Part shown: positions 8,095 through 16,199 of the stretch, in pieces | Layout of the letters: every line of letters begins with the position of its first letter | Position numbering within the stretch: the stretch's first letter is position 1 | Assembly (NCBI GenBank): GCA_002315385.1 | Contig: DCHZ01000032.1 | Location: forward strand, 1 to 64,000 | Source: Firmicutes bacterium UBA1739 | GTDB taxonomy: Bacteria; Bacillota; Clostridia; Peptostreptococcales; Anaerovoracaceae | Length of the DNA: 64,000 nt | Direction: 5' to 3' | Translations under genes and position numbers: made by a program | The notes under the pieces: generated by a model | Seen by the model: the letters and a program-made list of their open reading frames with translations, nothing else | Database searches by the model: none | What the model was told of the DNA's origin: nothing

Positions 8095-9582
8095 TTAGAA
8101 GCATTTATCCAGTATTTCCGCATCGAGGCCTTTTTTACATGTAAGGGAACCTACGACGAAGTAAATAATTCCGCCTCCCAGGAGTCCCCATACCACGGCA
8201 TTTATTCCCGCAATGCTTACGAAATAGTAGCTGAATATGTAGATTGCGGCCGCTCCGATGGAGGATGCCACAGCAGCTTCTTTTGTTCCCTTCTTCCAGA
8301 ACAGACCACCGATAAGAGGCCAGAAGAATGAGCATTCCAGACCACCCATTGCGAACAGGTTAAGGAAGAAAATAATATCCGGCGGGTCAAGAGTGAGTAT
8401 CATAGTAATTATTCCGATGATTATTGTAACAATAACGGAAACTTTTGATACGTTTTTATTGTACTTTTCGATTTTAACAGGATCATCCTTGACAATATAG
8501 TTTCTCCAGAGGTCTTTAACAATAGCCGCTGATGTAAGAATCAGAAGTGAAGAAACCGTGGACATTACCGCTGCCATAGGTGCAGCCATGAAGATGCCGG
8601 CTATTCCCACAGGCATAATTTTCTGAATTATGTAAGGCAGGAAGTAATCCGAGGTAGGAAGGTTCGCGGTATCCAGTAATGCACCTGACCATACACCTGC
8701 AAGATGCATTCCGACAATAACGAAGGAGCATACGATAGCGCCTATCCACATAGCGGAATGAAGATTTTTTGTTGATTTGAAGCCCATGGCACGTACGGCT
8801 GTCTGCGGAAGTCCTAATGTACCGAAACCTACGAGTATCCAGAATGACAACAGTGTACCCGGCTGATATACAGCTGTCAGGTTGTCATATATGTCGGGCA
8901 GATTTGTCTGGAGACTTACGTCAATAGCTCCGAGGCCGCCGCCGGCTTTTAGTACGAAGAAAATAAACAGGAACGTACCCAGACACATTACGAGACCCTG
9001 GATTGTATCTGTAATTACAACGGCTGTAAATCCGCCGAAGGCTGTGTAGGCTATTACTACAACGGCAAATATTGCCAGAGATACTTTATAGTCGAGGTTT
9101 GTCAGTGACTGAATAAGTGTGGCGCCTCCTGTAAACTGTGAAATCATCATGGCGATGAAGAATGCCACCATAAGCAGACTGGTGATGATAACAAGTGCAC
9201 TGCTCTTGTATCTTGCTTTGAGGTAGCCTACTACCGTAACCGCACCGGTTCTTCTGGACACTAAAGCCATTTTATTTCCGAGAACCCCTAATACAAGGAA
9301 GGTCACCGGAATCTGCACTGCGGCTACCCAGGCCTGGGCATAACCGTATGTCATACCTGCCGCACCGGGACCGGATACGAAGGAGCTGACGGATGTATAA
9401 GTTGCCATTGTTGTCATAGCAAGAATAAGTCCGTTCATTCCTCTTCCGCCGATAAAATATTTTTTTTCATCGTTTAACGTACTTCTTTTATCCCGGACTT
9501 TTCCGTAAACAAGTCCGATTATGACATTGGCTGCGAGATAAACGATAAGAATTACAAGCATAATAATCTGGTTATTAGTCAT
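8095..9582 (-). CDS. panF: Sodium/pantothenate symporter (SSS family)
   Basis: A 495-residue membrane protein with about 13 hydrophobic segments and sodium-solute-symporter features (GGRGMNGLILAMTTMATYTS in the first helices, and FGGFTAVVITDTIQG). The overlap of eight bases with an upstream yhdT homologue is the arrangement known from E. coli yhdT-panF and is the main reason for choosing pantothenate over other SSS substrates. A GAGGAGG site inside the end of yhdT serves its start, so translation is probably coupled. The protein would bring pantothenate, the coenzyme A precursor, into the cell with sodium. Confidence 0.85.
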   Translation of the reverse strand: MTNNQIIMLVILIVYLAANVIIGLVYGKVRDKRSTLNDEKKYFIGGRGMNGLILAMTTMATYTSVSSFVSGPGAAGMTYGYAQAWVAAVQIPVTFLVLGVLGNKMALVSRRTGAVTVVGYLKARYKSSALVIITSLLMVAFFIAMMISQFTGGATLIQSLTNLDYKVSLAIFAVVVIAYTAFGGFTAVVITDTIQGLVMCLGTFLFIFFVLKAGGGLGAIDVSLQTNLPDIYDNLTAVYQPGTLLSFWILVGFGTLGLPQTAVRAMGFKSTKNLHSAMWIGAIVCSFVIVGMHLAGVWSGALLDTANLPTSDYFLPYIIQKIMPVGIAGIFMAAPMAAVMSTVSSLLILTSAAIVKDLWRNYIVKDDPVKIEKYNKNVSKVSVIVTIIIGIITMILTLDPPDIIFFLNLFAMGGLECSFFWPLIGGLFWKKGTKEAAVASSIGAAAIYIFSYYFVSIAGINAVVWGLLGGGIIYFVVGSLTCKKGLDAEILDKCF

Positions 9583-9850
9583 TTATGTCTGCCTCCTCTG
9601 CCTCATCATCATATTCAAAATCCACAAATACCTTCTTCAGCAGAACAAATACTCCCACTAAAGCAATTATTATTGTACCGAAAACCGATACGGAGAACCA
9701 TGCAGGCATGCCGAGAAAATACTTCCCGCTGCCGTTCAGTGCAAAAGCTGTGATTACATGCCACAGACAGCAGATGAGTACAACCAGCAGAGTGCCCTTG
9801 ATTTCTTTCATGCACTGTGCGTGTTTTTCTTCTTTAGTTAATTGTTTCAA
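9575..9850 (-). CDS. yhdT: YhdT family (DUF997) small membrane protein, PanF partner
   Basis: The 91-residue product has two hydrophobic helices (about 18-40 and 50-71), a charged N-terminus and an acidic C-terminus, as in YhdT/DUF997 proteins. These are repeatedly found directly upstream of panF and are thought to belong to the transporter. The start is TTG, preceded by AGGAGG with six-base spacing. Its 3' end overlaps panF by eight bases. It is the first gene after the long structured leader described separately. Confidence 0.85.
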   Translation of the reverse strand: MKQLTKEEKHAQCMKEIKGTLLVVLICCLWHVITAFALNGSGKYFLGMPAWFSVSVFGTIIIALVGVFVLLKKVFVDFEYDDEAEEADIND

Positions 9851-9903
9851 AACTTCCTCCTGTTTCCGTTGCCGATATGAATTGAAAAGCAGGCATAAAA
9901 AAA

Positions 9904-9972
9904 CAGAATCAAAAGTGATTCCGTACGCAAAAAGATAAATATTATTGAATCAGATGAGAATCAACTGATTCA
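9904..9972 (-). promoter_or_regulatory. Candidate attenuator directly before yhdT
   Basis: On the minus strand a stem TGAATCAG/CTGATTCA (9946-9972) is followed by a terminator GAATCA-CTTT-TGATTC (9906-9921) with a run of seven T. The 3' arm of the first stem contains TGATTC, which can pair instead with GAATCA, the 5' arm of the terminator. The two structures are therefore mutually exclusive, as in classical attenuators. Confidence 0.4.
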
Positions 9973-10227
9973 TATGACTGAATACTGATATTTTTTTGCA
10001 CCTGCCGAATCAAATCTTAACAGCAATACATTCATTAATCAACGACATTCGAAGCCGGTGAAAACAGCATCGGTGCTGCGGTAAATATTTTTATGCGATT
10101 ACTATATTTTATGCCGCAACTGTGAAAAATGTCGTCAATACATGAAAAGAATATATGTCTTTTGTTTCGGGTCTTAGTGCTCCGCAGCGTCGCGGATACG
10201 CCATAACCGGTCAGAATGAGTCCAAAT

Positions 10228-10255
10228 AAAAAGCATCAGATTGATGTCTCTTTTT
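10228..10255 (-). terminator. Second terminator-like hairpin in the panF leader
   Basis: On the minus strand AAAAAG-AGA-CATCA-ATC-TGATG-CTTTTT forms a bulged stem that ends in five T and then ATTT. An AGGAGGTGAAGCC-like ribosome binding sequence lies about 40 bases upstream with no ATG after it. Confidence 0.4.
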
Positions 10256-10315
10256 GTAAAATAATGCAACCGTTTTTTATGGCTTCACCTCCGGATAATC
10301 AAATTCAAAAAAATA

Positions 10316-10328
10316 AGGCAGTCTGCCT
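10316..10328 (-). terminator. First terminator-like hairpin in the panF leader
   Basis: AGGCA-GAC-TGCCT on the minus strand is followed by TA and seven T. It lies about 40-55 bases after the predicted transcription start and behind another stable hairpin at 10337-10359. Confidence 0.5.
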
Positions 10329-10376
10329 GAACCGATACGATTCCGAAAACGGATATCGTTCAGCAAATAACAATTC

Positions 10377-10405
10377 ATTTTAGCGAATTTTCACATAATT
10401 GTCAA
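10377..10405 (-). promoter_or_regulatory. Promoter of the yhdT-panF-peptidase operon
   Basis: A perfect TTGACA (10405-10400) is separated by 17 bases from TAAAAT (10382-10377). No other good minus-strand promoter was seen closer to yhdT. Confidence 0.65.
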
Positions 10406-10456
10406 GTTTTTAACAGAAAGAATTCGTTACTGCCCTCTGAAAGATGAGGAAAAAAA

Positions 10457-10478
10457 ACGACCGGTTCAAACCGGCCGT
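10457..10478 (-). terminator. Intrinsic terminator of purC
   Basis: The minus strand forms ACGGCCGGTT / AACCGGTCGT with one G-U pair and a two-base central loop, followed by eight T. It lies 60 bases after the purC stop codon. Confidence 0.85.
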
Positions 10479-10503
10479 CACTTGTTTTTTTTTTTTAGCT
10501 TTG

Positions 10504-10522
10504 TAAGTTAAGGCTTAACTTA
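10504..10522. repeat. Perfect 19-bp inverted repeat between purC and its terminator
   Basis: TAAGTTAAG and CTTAACTTA flank a single base, a perfect palindromic pair 16 bases past the purC stop codon. The one-base centre makes it more like a DNA-binding site than an RNA hairpin. Its role is unknown. Confidence 0.45.
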
Positions 10523-10537
10523 TTATGCTCTGATTAA

Positions 10538-11224
10538 TTAAGCCTTGAAGAATAATTCCGAAAGAGTCATCGGATCGATGTATTTTCCGTCCTTATAAAC
10601 TCTCATGTTTCCGGAAGCGATTTCGTCGATGAGCATTACATTGCCTGCTTCATCATAACCGAATTCGAATTTGATGTCATAAAGAACAAGGCCTTTTTCA
10701 AGAAGATCGTCTGCAACGATTTTTGTGATTTTCTGTGTCATAACCTTGAGTTCTTCATACTGTTTGTCTGTCATAACATTAAGTGCGATAAGAGCATCTT
10801 TTGTTACGAGAGGATCGCCCTTTGCATCGTTTTTGAATGTTGTTTCAACGTATGCGGGAAGATCTGCACCTTCTTCGATATATTCACTGTATCTTTTGAA
10901 GAATGATCCGACAGCCTTATGTCTGCAGATAACTTCAAGACCTTTGCCGAAAACCTTGGCAGGCTTAACTTCCATTGTAGTGTTTTTGAGGTCAGCGCTT
11001 ACATAATGAGTGCTGATTCCTGCGGCATTAATTTTCTCGAAGAAATAAATAGACATTCTGAGATTTACGTCGCCCACACCTTCAATTGTAAGACCTACAG
11101 AATTTTCGCCGGGATCGAATACACCGTCTTTTCCTGTGCAGTCATCCTTGAACTTAAGCAGATAATTTCCGTTATCTAAAGCAAAAACGTTTTTTGTTTT
11201 ACCTGTATAAACCAGTTTTTCCAT
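10538..11224 (-). CDS. purC: Phosphoribosylaminoimidazole-succinocarboxamide (SAICAR) synthase
   Basis: The enzyme joins aspartate to CAIR with ATP in purine synthesis. The 228 residues are full length and carry the family blocks [36 protein letters not shown] and [10 protein letters not shown] followed by [11 protein letters not shown]. The start has GGGAGGT upstream. The gene stands alone, with its own promoter and a strong terminator, instead of lying in a full pur operon. One substrate of the wider pathway, formyl-tetrahydrofolate, can be supplied by the fhs-fchA-folD genes near 47 kb. Confidence 0.96.
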   Translation of the reverse strand: MEKLVYTGKTKNVFALDNGNYLLKFKDDCTGKDGVFDPGENSVGLTIEGVGDVNLRMSIYFFEKINAAGISTHYVSADLKNTTMEVKPAKVFGKGLEVICRHKAVGSFFKRYSEYIEEGADLPAYVETTFKNDAKGDPLVTKDALIALNVMTDKQYEELKVMTQKITKIVADDLLEKGLVLYDIKFEFGYDEAGNVMLIDEIASGNMRVYKDGKYIDPMTLSELFFKA

Positions 11225-11285
11225 TTGGTACCTCCCAAATACTATTCGGATAATTCATCCTTTTCATCAATTATTTTACTTCCAT

Positions 11286-11314
11286 ATTCTACACTAACTT
11301 TTTTATCAATGCAA
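11286..11314 (-). promoter_or_regulatory. Promoter of purC
   Basis: TTGCAT and TAGAAT are separated by 17 bases, about 60 bases before the purC start. An AT-rich stem (AAAAATTCA/TGAATTTTT, 11317-11342) just upstream may end transcription arriving from the deacetylase gene. Confidence 0.6.
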
Positions 11315-11452
11315 CGAAAAATTCAAAAAAAGCTGAATTTTTTTATTAATTTCATTAAATAACGGTAAAAAAAACCTATTTTTGCGAACTATATATTGAA
11401 ATTATCGAGAATAATTCGTGTTTACTATCGTTTTGACTTCGTACAGCCGGAT

Positions 11453-12973
11453 TCAGTTATATATCAATGAAAACTCATACCCCATGTTTCTTACATGGTC
11501 GATAAAGTTTCCGAGAATAGATGCGTTTGTATCTGAAACCGCATGCAGAAGATATACGGCACCGGGATGAAGTGCCGAGTTGAGCTTTGAAAGAGCCGAT
11601 GAAGCTGAAGGCTGCTTCTTAACATCATAGTCGTAATAAGCAAAGCTCCAGAATACGGATTTCAGCCCCATGTTTTTTACCAGCATAAGTGACTGTTCGC
11701 TGTATGTCCCTGCGGGATATCTGAAAAGAGTCATTTCATATCCATATTGAGTTCTCAGTATATTCTGAAGTGCTTCAATGTCATTCACCTGTGCGTCGGG
11801 ACTCAGAGAAGGCATCCCCTTTTCAGGATGGGAATTACTGTGATTTCCCACGATATGCCCTTCATTTATCATTCTCGAAATCAGTGTGGGATTCTGTTTT
11901 GCATACTGTCCTGTAACAAAAAACACAGCTTTAACGTTTTTCTCCTTTAGAATGTCAAGTATTCTTCCCGTATAGCCGTTTTCATACCCTTCATCAAAAG
12001 TAAGGTAAACCCTGTTGGTTACATTTTTGTCGATACTGAGAACATTGTATTTGTCTCCGTAGACATCCATGATTCTCATGGGCTCATTTGGACGGTTTAA
12101 TGAATCGGAGGCACTGCCGAACCAGTAATTTGCCGTCGTATTGGGAAGTGACAGGACCTCACCTGTTACGGGTGATGTACCGGTTCTGTAATAATTATAA
12201 CTATCCCCCATTTCTTTGGTTCTGTATCTCATTAATACTGCGGAGACCTCTGCTCTGGTGCAGTTGTCCGAAGGTGCGATTATATCACTCTCTTTTCCGT
12301 TTATGATTCCTTTGTTTACCGCCCATACGAAAGAATCCATTGCGTATTCCGAAATAAGCCCGGCATCAGTGAATATTGCAAGCTCAGCAGGTATGCTCAT
12401 GTCAGATGCAGCCGTATTATTTTCGGGGTTTTTAACTGCAGGGTTGTCAGTTTGTATCGGAATTTCCGATGAATCCGGATTAAGCTCTTCGGATTGCGGC
12501 TTTATATCCCGATTGTATTCTGTATTCTCATCGGTAACAGTATCGCAGGTCCTGTATTTATCTAAAATGTAAACCATCTCTTCGCGAGTCAGAGGCTTTT
12601 CGGGATCGAAGGTTTCATATGTGTTCTGCGGCAGAAGCTTTTTGTTATCTGCAAATATCATGGCGTTTTTATAATACAAACTGTCCCTGATTCGGTCAAA
12701 TACAGTACCGTATTCCACAGCCGGAGAACCTGACATTCTGTATAGAACAGTCAGATACATTCCACGGGTCATTTTCCCGTCGGGTGAAAAAGAATTGAAC
12801 GCAGTACCGTTGAACATTCCCCTCTCCACTACATTATACACATCGTTGTAGTACCACTGATTTTTCGGAACGTCGTTAAAATGCACTGTAATTTCACCCC
12901 CGAAAACAATACCGGGTAAAGATAAAACCGGAATCATCACAGCTGAAATAAATAAATATACTTTCTTTTTCAT
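11453..12973 (-). CDS. S-layer-homology-anchored polysaccharide deacetylase, PdaA-like
   Basis: An exported 506-residue protein. A signal peptide (1-25) is followed by three SLH-like segments (about 33-75, 88-140 and 200-250) that normally bind secondary cell-wall polymers. An acidic, serine-rich linker precedes the C-terminal NodB deacetylase domain. Its metal and catalytic residues are visible: TFDEGYENGYT (D327, E328), GNHSNSH (H378, H382) and FRYPAGTYSE. TFDEGYENGYT is the form found in PdaA-type N-acetylmuramic acid deacetylases. It therefore probably modifies peptidoglycan while held at the cell wall. PdaA in Bacillus acts in spore cortex formation, whereas the SLH anchor suggests a vegetative role here. 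Confidence 0.88.
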   Translation of the reverse strand: MKKKVYLFISAVMIPVLSLPGIVFGGEITVHFNDVPKNQWYYNDVYNVVERGMFNGTAFNSFSPDGKMTRGMYLTVLYRMSGSPAVEYGTVFDRIRDSLYYKNAMIFADNKKLLPQNTYETFDPEKPLTREEMVYILDKYRTCDTVTDENTEYNRDIKPQSEELNPDSSEIPIQTDNPAVKNPENNTAASDMSIPAELAIFTDAGLISEYAMDSFVWAVNKGIINGKESDIIAPSDNCTRAEVSAVLMRYRTKEMGDSYNYYRTGTSPVTGEVLSLPNTTANYWFGSASDSLNRPNEPMRIMDVYGDKYNVLSIDKNVTNRVYLTFDEGYENGYTGRILDILKEKNVKAVFFVTGQYAKQNPTLISRMINEGHIVGNHSNSHPEKGMPSLSPDAQVNDIEALQNILRTQYGYEMTLFRYPAGTYSEQSLMLVKNMGLKSVFWSFAYYDYDVKKQPSASSALSKLNSALHPGAVYLLHAVSDTNASILGNFIDHVRNMGYEFSLIYN

Positions 12974-13089
12974 GATATTCCCCCCTAATAATCGCCGTAC
13001 CGGCTGTTAATAATTGCGTCATCGCTATTTAGGTTATTATATATCAAACACGGTGATTTGGGTAGATACACAAAAGATTATTTAAAAAG

Positions 13090-13117
13090 AACGGCTTCGT
13101 TCTTCAGCGAAGCCGTT
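13090..13117 (-). terminator. Intrinsic terminator of the flavodiiron protein gene
   Basis: A perfect 10-bp stem (AACGGCTTCG with CGAAGCCGTT) and 8-base loop are followed on the minus strand by CTTTTT, 38 bases after the stop codon. Confidence 0.85.
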
Positions 13118-13154
13118 CGTCTGTGTGTATTATTAATTCATGAGCCGGTTTGAA

Positions 13155-14948
13155 TCAGTTTTCAATAGGTTCAAAATCAGCGACGCCGTGTTTGCATAAC
13201 GGACAGATGAAATCATCAGGTAATTCACCTTCGTGGATATAACCGCATACCGTGCAGACATAACCTTTCTTACCCTCAGTCTGTGGCTTTGGTTTTACAT
13301 TGTTCTGATAATAAGTATATGTCATTGTGTCCCTGTCACTCATTACTCTTGCTTCGGTTACGCTGCAAATGAACATTCCGTGAGATTCCCATTCGATGTA
13401 CTGGTCAACTTTGAGAGACATAAATGCGTTGATATATTTTGCGAGGAATCTGAGCCCGTTGTCAGAGCGGTTATCGTGTTCACATGCGGCAAATTTATCG
13501 ACATCTCTTCCGCTCTGGAAACCGAAGGTCTGGAATACCTTGAAAGGAGCCTCAACCGAAAGACAGTTTACATTCATAATTCCGGTTTTTTTGATTACCT
13601 CGTGTGAGTAATTTGCTTTATTGATTGTAACGGCAACTCTATTTGGACTGTCGGTAAGCTGTGTTACGGAATTAACAATCAGTCCGTTATCTCTTTTGCC
13701 GTCATTTGATGTAACAACATAAAGGCCGTATCCGATTTTAAACAATGCTGTCAGATCACTCTTATTTGCCATTTCTTCCGATTTGGCAATAAAATCTTTG
13801 CACAGCTCATCTGACATTTTTTCAATCTGATTAAGGTTTGCCTCTTTTAATCCGGATTTAATACTTACGGTGTTTTTAAGCCATGTAATGTTTTTGCTTC
13901 CGGAAAGCATTTCCTTCATAATTTTTGCTGCCAGTGGCGCCCAGGAGCCGTTCTCGATGAGGCCTACCGTTCTGTTTTGGAAGTTTCTTTCGGTGAGATG
14001 GTCAATGAACTCTCTCATAAACGGGAATATCTCGGCATTGTAGGTCGTAGTTGCCAGAACAAGTTTGCCGTATCTGAAAGCATCCGAAACAGCAAGAGCC
14101 ATATCTGTTCTTGCCAGGTCATGAACAATAACCTTCGGGCAGCCTTTGCTTCTGAGTTTTTCCGCAAGAATCTCCACTGCTTTTTTTGTGTTGCCATAAA
14201 CAGAGGTATAGGCAATTACTATTCCATCAGATTCCGCGGTATATGAACTCCAGGTATTATATAAGCTTATGTAGTGTCCTAAATCGTCATTCAGAACAGG
14301 TCCGTGCAGCGGGCAGATTGTCTGAATATCAAGGGCAGCGGCCTTTTTCAGAAGATTCTGAACCTGCTGGCCGTATTTTCCTACGATACCGATGTAATAT
14401 CTTCTTGCTTCATCATCCCATTCTTCCTCAACATCGTTAGCTCCGAATTTACCGAATCCGTCTGCGGAAAACAGAACTTTGTCTGTACTGTCGTATGTTA
14501 CCATAACTTCAGGCCAGTGAACCATCGGTGCAAATACGAATGTCAGCTCATGTTTCCCAAGTGAAAGAGTATCTCCGTTGTCTACAATAATTTTTCTGCC
14601 TTCCAAATCCACATCATAGAAGTTTTCCATCATGGTGAAAGCTTTGGCGTTGGATACAATCTTAGCCTGAGGAAAGGCATTAATAAAGTCTGCGATGCTT
14701 GCCGAATGATCAGGTTCCATATGCTGAACAATCAGATAGTCCGGAGCCTTGCATTTCACTATATTTCCGATATTCTTGAGCCATTCGTCTGTAAATCCGG
14801 CGTCGACTGTGTCTACTACAGCTGTTTTTTCGTCCTGAATAAGATACGAATTGTATGCCATTCCGTTTGGCACAACGTACTGCCCTTCGAAAAGGTCGAC
14901 TTTATGGTCATTTACTCCCACATATAATATGCTGTCTGAGATTTTCAT
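13155..14948 (-). CDS. Flavodiiron protein with flavin-reductase-like and rubredoxin domains
   Basis: This cytoplasmic enzyme reduces oxygen to water and/or NO to N2O. Residues 1-240 form the diiron metallo-beta-lactamase domain with all ligands present (H76, E78, D80, H144, D163, H215). Residues 243-390 are a flavodoxin domain (YTSVYGNTKKAVEI, FMN binding). Residues about 405-540 resemble flavin reductases, and a C-terminal rubredoxin binds iron through C565, C568, C582 and C585. At 597 residues it carries its own electron-transfer chain, unlike two-domain members. The rubredoxin loop is shorter than usual. It has its own promoter, overlapped by an inverted repeat, and a terminator. With the dismutase gene it forms the oxidative defence seen here. 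Confidence 0.92.
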   Translation of the reverse strand: MKISDSILYVGVNDHKVDLFEGQYVVPNGMAYNSYLIQDEKTAVVDTVDAGFTDEWLKNIGNIVKCKAPDYLIVQHMEPDHSASIADFINAFPQAKIVSNAKAFTMMENFYDVDLEGRKIIVDNGDTLSLGKHELTFVFAPMVHWPEVMVTYDSTDKVLFSADGFGKFGANDVEEEWDDEARRYYIGIVGKYGQQVQNLLKKAAALDIQTICPLHGPVLNDDLGHYISLYNTWSSYTAESDGIVIAYTSVYGNTKKAVEILAEKLRSKGCPKVIVHDLARTDMALAVSDAFRYGKLVLATTTYNAEIFPFMREFIDHLTERNFQNRTVGLIENGSWAPLAAKIMKEMLSGSKNITWLKNTVSIKSGLKEANLNQIEKMSDELCKDFIAKSEEMANKSDLTALFKIGYGLYVVTSNDGKRDNGLIVNSVTQLTDSPNRVAVTINKANYSHEVIKKTGIMNVNCLSVEAPFKVFQTFGFQSGRDVDKFAACEHDNRSDNGLRFLAKYINAFMSLKVDQYIEWESHGMFICSVTEARVMSDRDTMTYTYYQNNVKPKPQTEGKKGYVCTVCGYIHEGELPDDFICPLCKHGVADFEPIEN

Positions 14949-14990
14949 TTTCTTCTCTCCTTCCGGTTAATAATATTTACTGTTATTAAC

Positions 14991-15019
14991 ATAATACACA
15001 GCATTGTGTATTTTTGCAA
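14991..15019 (-). promoter_or_regulatory. Promoter of the flavodiiron gene with a built-in operator-like palindrome
   Basis: TTGCAA (15019-15014) and TATTAT (14996-14991) are 17 bases apart. Inside lies a perfect inverted repeat AATACACA-GCAT-TGTGTATT (14993-15012) overlapping the spacer and -10. A second short repeat, TGTTATTAACA (14980-14990), sits at the expected start of transcription. Such placement is typical of a repressor site; the regulator is unknown. Confidence 0.55.
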
Positions 15020-15031
15020 ATACTGTTTTTT

Positions 15032-16186
15032 TCAGTTCAGCAGAAATACCAGATTTTCATCATTGGCAAAGTTCAGTATGTTAAAAATGAACAGGACTTT
15101 GTTAATACCGTATTCATTTATTAACGAATCAGGTTTTTTTCTGTAATACCTCATATCTACAGCCACTATTGTTTCATAATCCCCTGCAATGAAAGGAATG
15201 AAGCAGTGCGCAAAGGAGTCTTTTATTATCAGAAGATTACAGCCGTTTTTTTCTCCCCCTTTAATTATTGTAAGAGGATTGTTACCCCCGATAAAATATG
15301 AGTATTTGTCTTTTACACTGAGAAAGCTTTTGTCGTATAAACTGTCGGATTCAGACTTAAGTGTTCCGTCGGATTCGAAAATCTTCATACTGAAGTCTGC
15401 TGTATTGTTTTTTAAATCAAACCTGTCGATTCTGTCAGGCCTGATGGACGGCAATAGTGCCTTTGAATAATTTGTTCCGTAAAAATCGTCGGATACGGCG
15501 GTAATTCTGTAGCTGCCGGGTTCATTGACCTTTCTGTTATCGGTTTTATTATAGAATCTGTAACCGTAATATGCTCCGAGGCTTGTCCAGTGATGGTCAG
15601 TCCTGTAATAAATGTATTCATCAGAGTGTTCACACAGCTCTTCGGTAAGATCTGTTACATTACATTTTGAATTCTTTACAATTTCGGAAATAGCTCCGGT
15701 TTCGTCTGCTGTCACAGCATATCCGGGAAGCTTCTCCTTTAAAACCGTGGATGCCGTAGGTACCACAATCAGATCTGATTCGATACCGGCCGGCAGGGTC
15801 TCACAAAAATTATTGACATAATCTATGTTTTTTTTCAATCTGTCTGTATCGATTTTTTCGATGGAAAATAGGAAGCCGTCCTTTCCGAAATAAACCATAC
15901 CGTTATCCTTCTTACCCTCGGTAATTTCGGTTTTTGTTTTAACGGCCATTAGAGTATCCCTTAACGGAAACTGATCCTGAACATAGGATTCAAAGGCATC
16001 GGAATATTTTCCGGATACCACCGCAGAGAAAGATAATTCGGGTTTTTCCGACAGCTTTCGGTTTTCATTTTCGGAAAACTCTCTGTCATCGGAAATTATT
16101 CCGGATATGAAAAACGCAGCTATGATGATAATAAAAATCACAGATACAATTATGCAGTTTTTTTTACTCTGATTGTTTATTTTCAT
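15032..16186 (-). CDS. DHHW-family (AlgX/AlgJ-like) O-acetyltransferase partner
   Basis: A membrane-anchored 384-residue protein with one N-terminal helix (about 11-30) and an extracellular domain. It contains the family motif TDHHWTSLGAYYGY (D197, H198, H199, W200) and a later KDSFAH block carrying the putative serine nucleophile. This is the layout of AlgJ/AlgX-type SGNH-like proteins that pass acetyl groups to exported polysaccharide. It follows the MBOAT gene after 13 bases and is the last gene of the four-gene operon. The polymer acetylated is unknown. Confidence 0.85.
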   Translation of the reverse strand: MKINNQSKKNCIIVSVIFIIIIAAFFISGIISDDREFSENENRKLSEKPELSFSAVVSGKYSDAFESYVQDQFPLRDTLMAVKTKTEITEGKKDNGMVYFGKDGFLFSIEKIDTDRLKKNIDYVNNFCETLPAGIESDLIVVPTASTVLKEKLPGYAVTADETGAISEIVKNSKCNVTDLTEELCEHSDEYIYYRTDHHWTSLGAYYGYRFYNKTDNRKVNEPGSYRITAVSDDFYGTNYSKALLPSIRPDRIDRFDLKNNTADFSMKIFESDGTLKSESDSLYDKSFLSVKDKYSYFIGGNNPLTIIKGGEKNGCNLLIIKDSFAHCFIPFIAGDYETIVAVDMRYYRKKPDSLINEYGINKVLFIFNILNFANDENLVFLLN

Positions 16187-16199
16187 TTTTCACTCCCGA

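Larger units (their letters stand above)
9851..10370 (-). ncRNA. Long structured leader of the yhdT-panF operon with tandem terminator-like hairpins
   Basis: Transcription from the promoter at 10377-10405 would make about 520 nt of untranslated RNA before yhdT. It contains three hairpins each followed by T runs on the minus strand (10316-10328, 10228-10255, 9906-9921), plus an upstream hairpin (10337-10359) and an 8-bp stem (9946-9972) that could compete with the last terminator. It holds no long reading frame. The layout suggests transcription attenuation or several short RNAs. I could not match it to a known riboswitch; TPP, SAM and T-box landmarks are absent. Confidence 0.45.

Noticed and set aside
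7459..8331. Plus-strand 290-codon frame across the P1 peptidase and panF genes
   Set aside because: It is antisense to two well-supported genes, has no ribosome binding site and no domain.
10236..10280. Ribosome-binding-like GGAGGTGAAG followed by an ATA-started 14-codon frame in the panF leader
   Set aside because: ATA is a very poor start codon, and the GTG inside the site gives only three codons. Noted as part of the leader but not called as a gene.
9851..10370. Known riboswitch classes (T-box, SAM, TPP, lysine, FMN) in the panF leader
   Set aside because: The conserved landmark sequences of these classes are absent; only terminators and generic stems were found.
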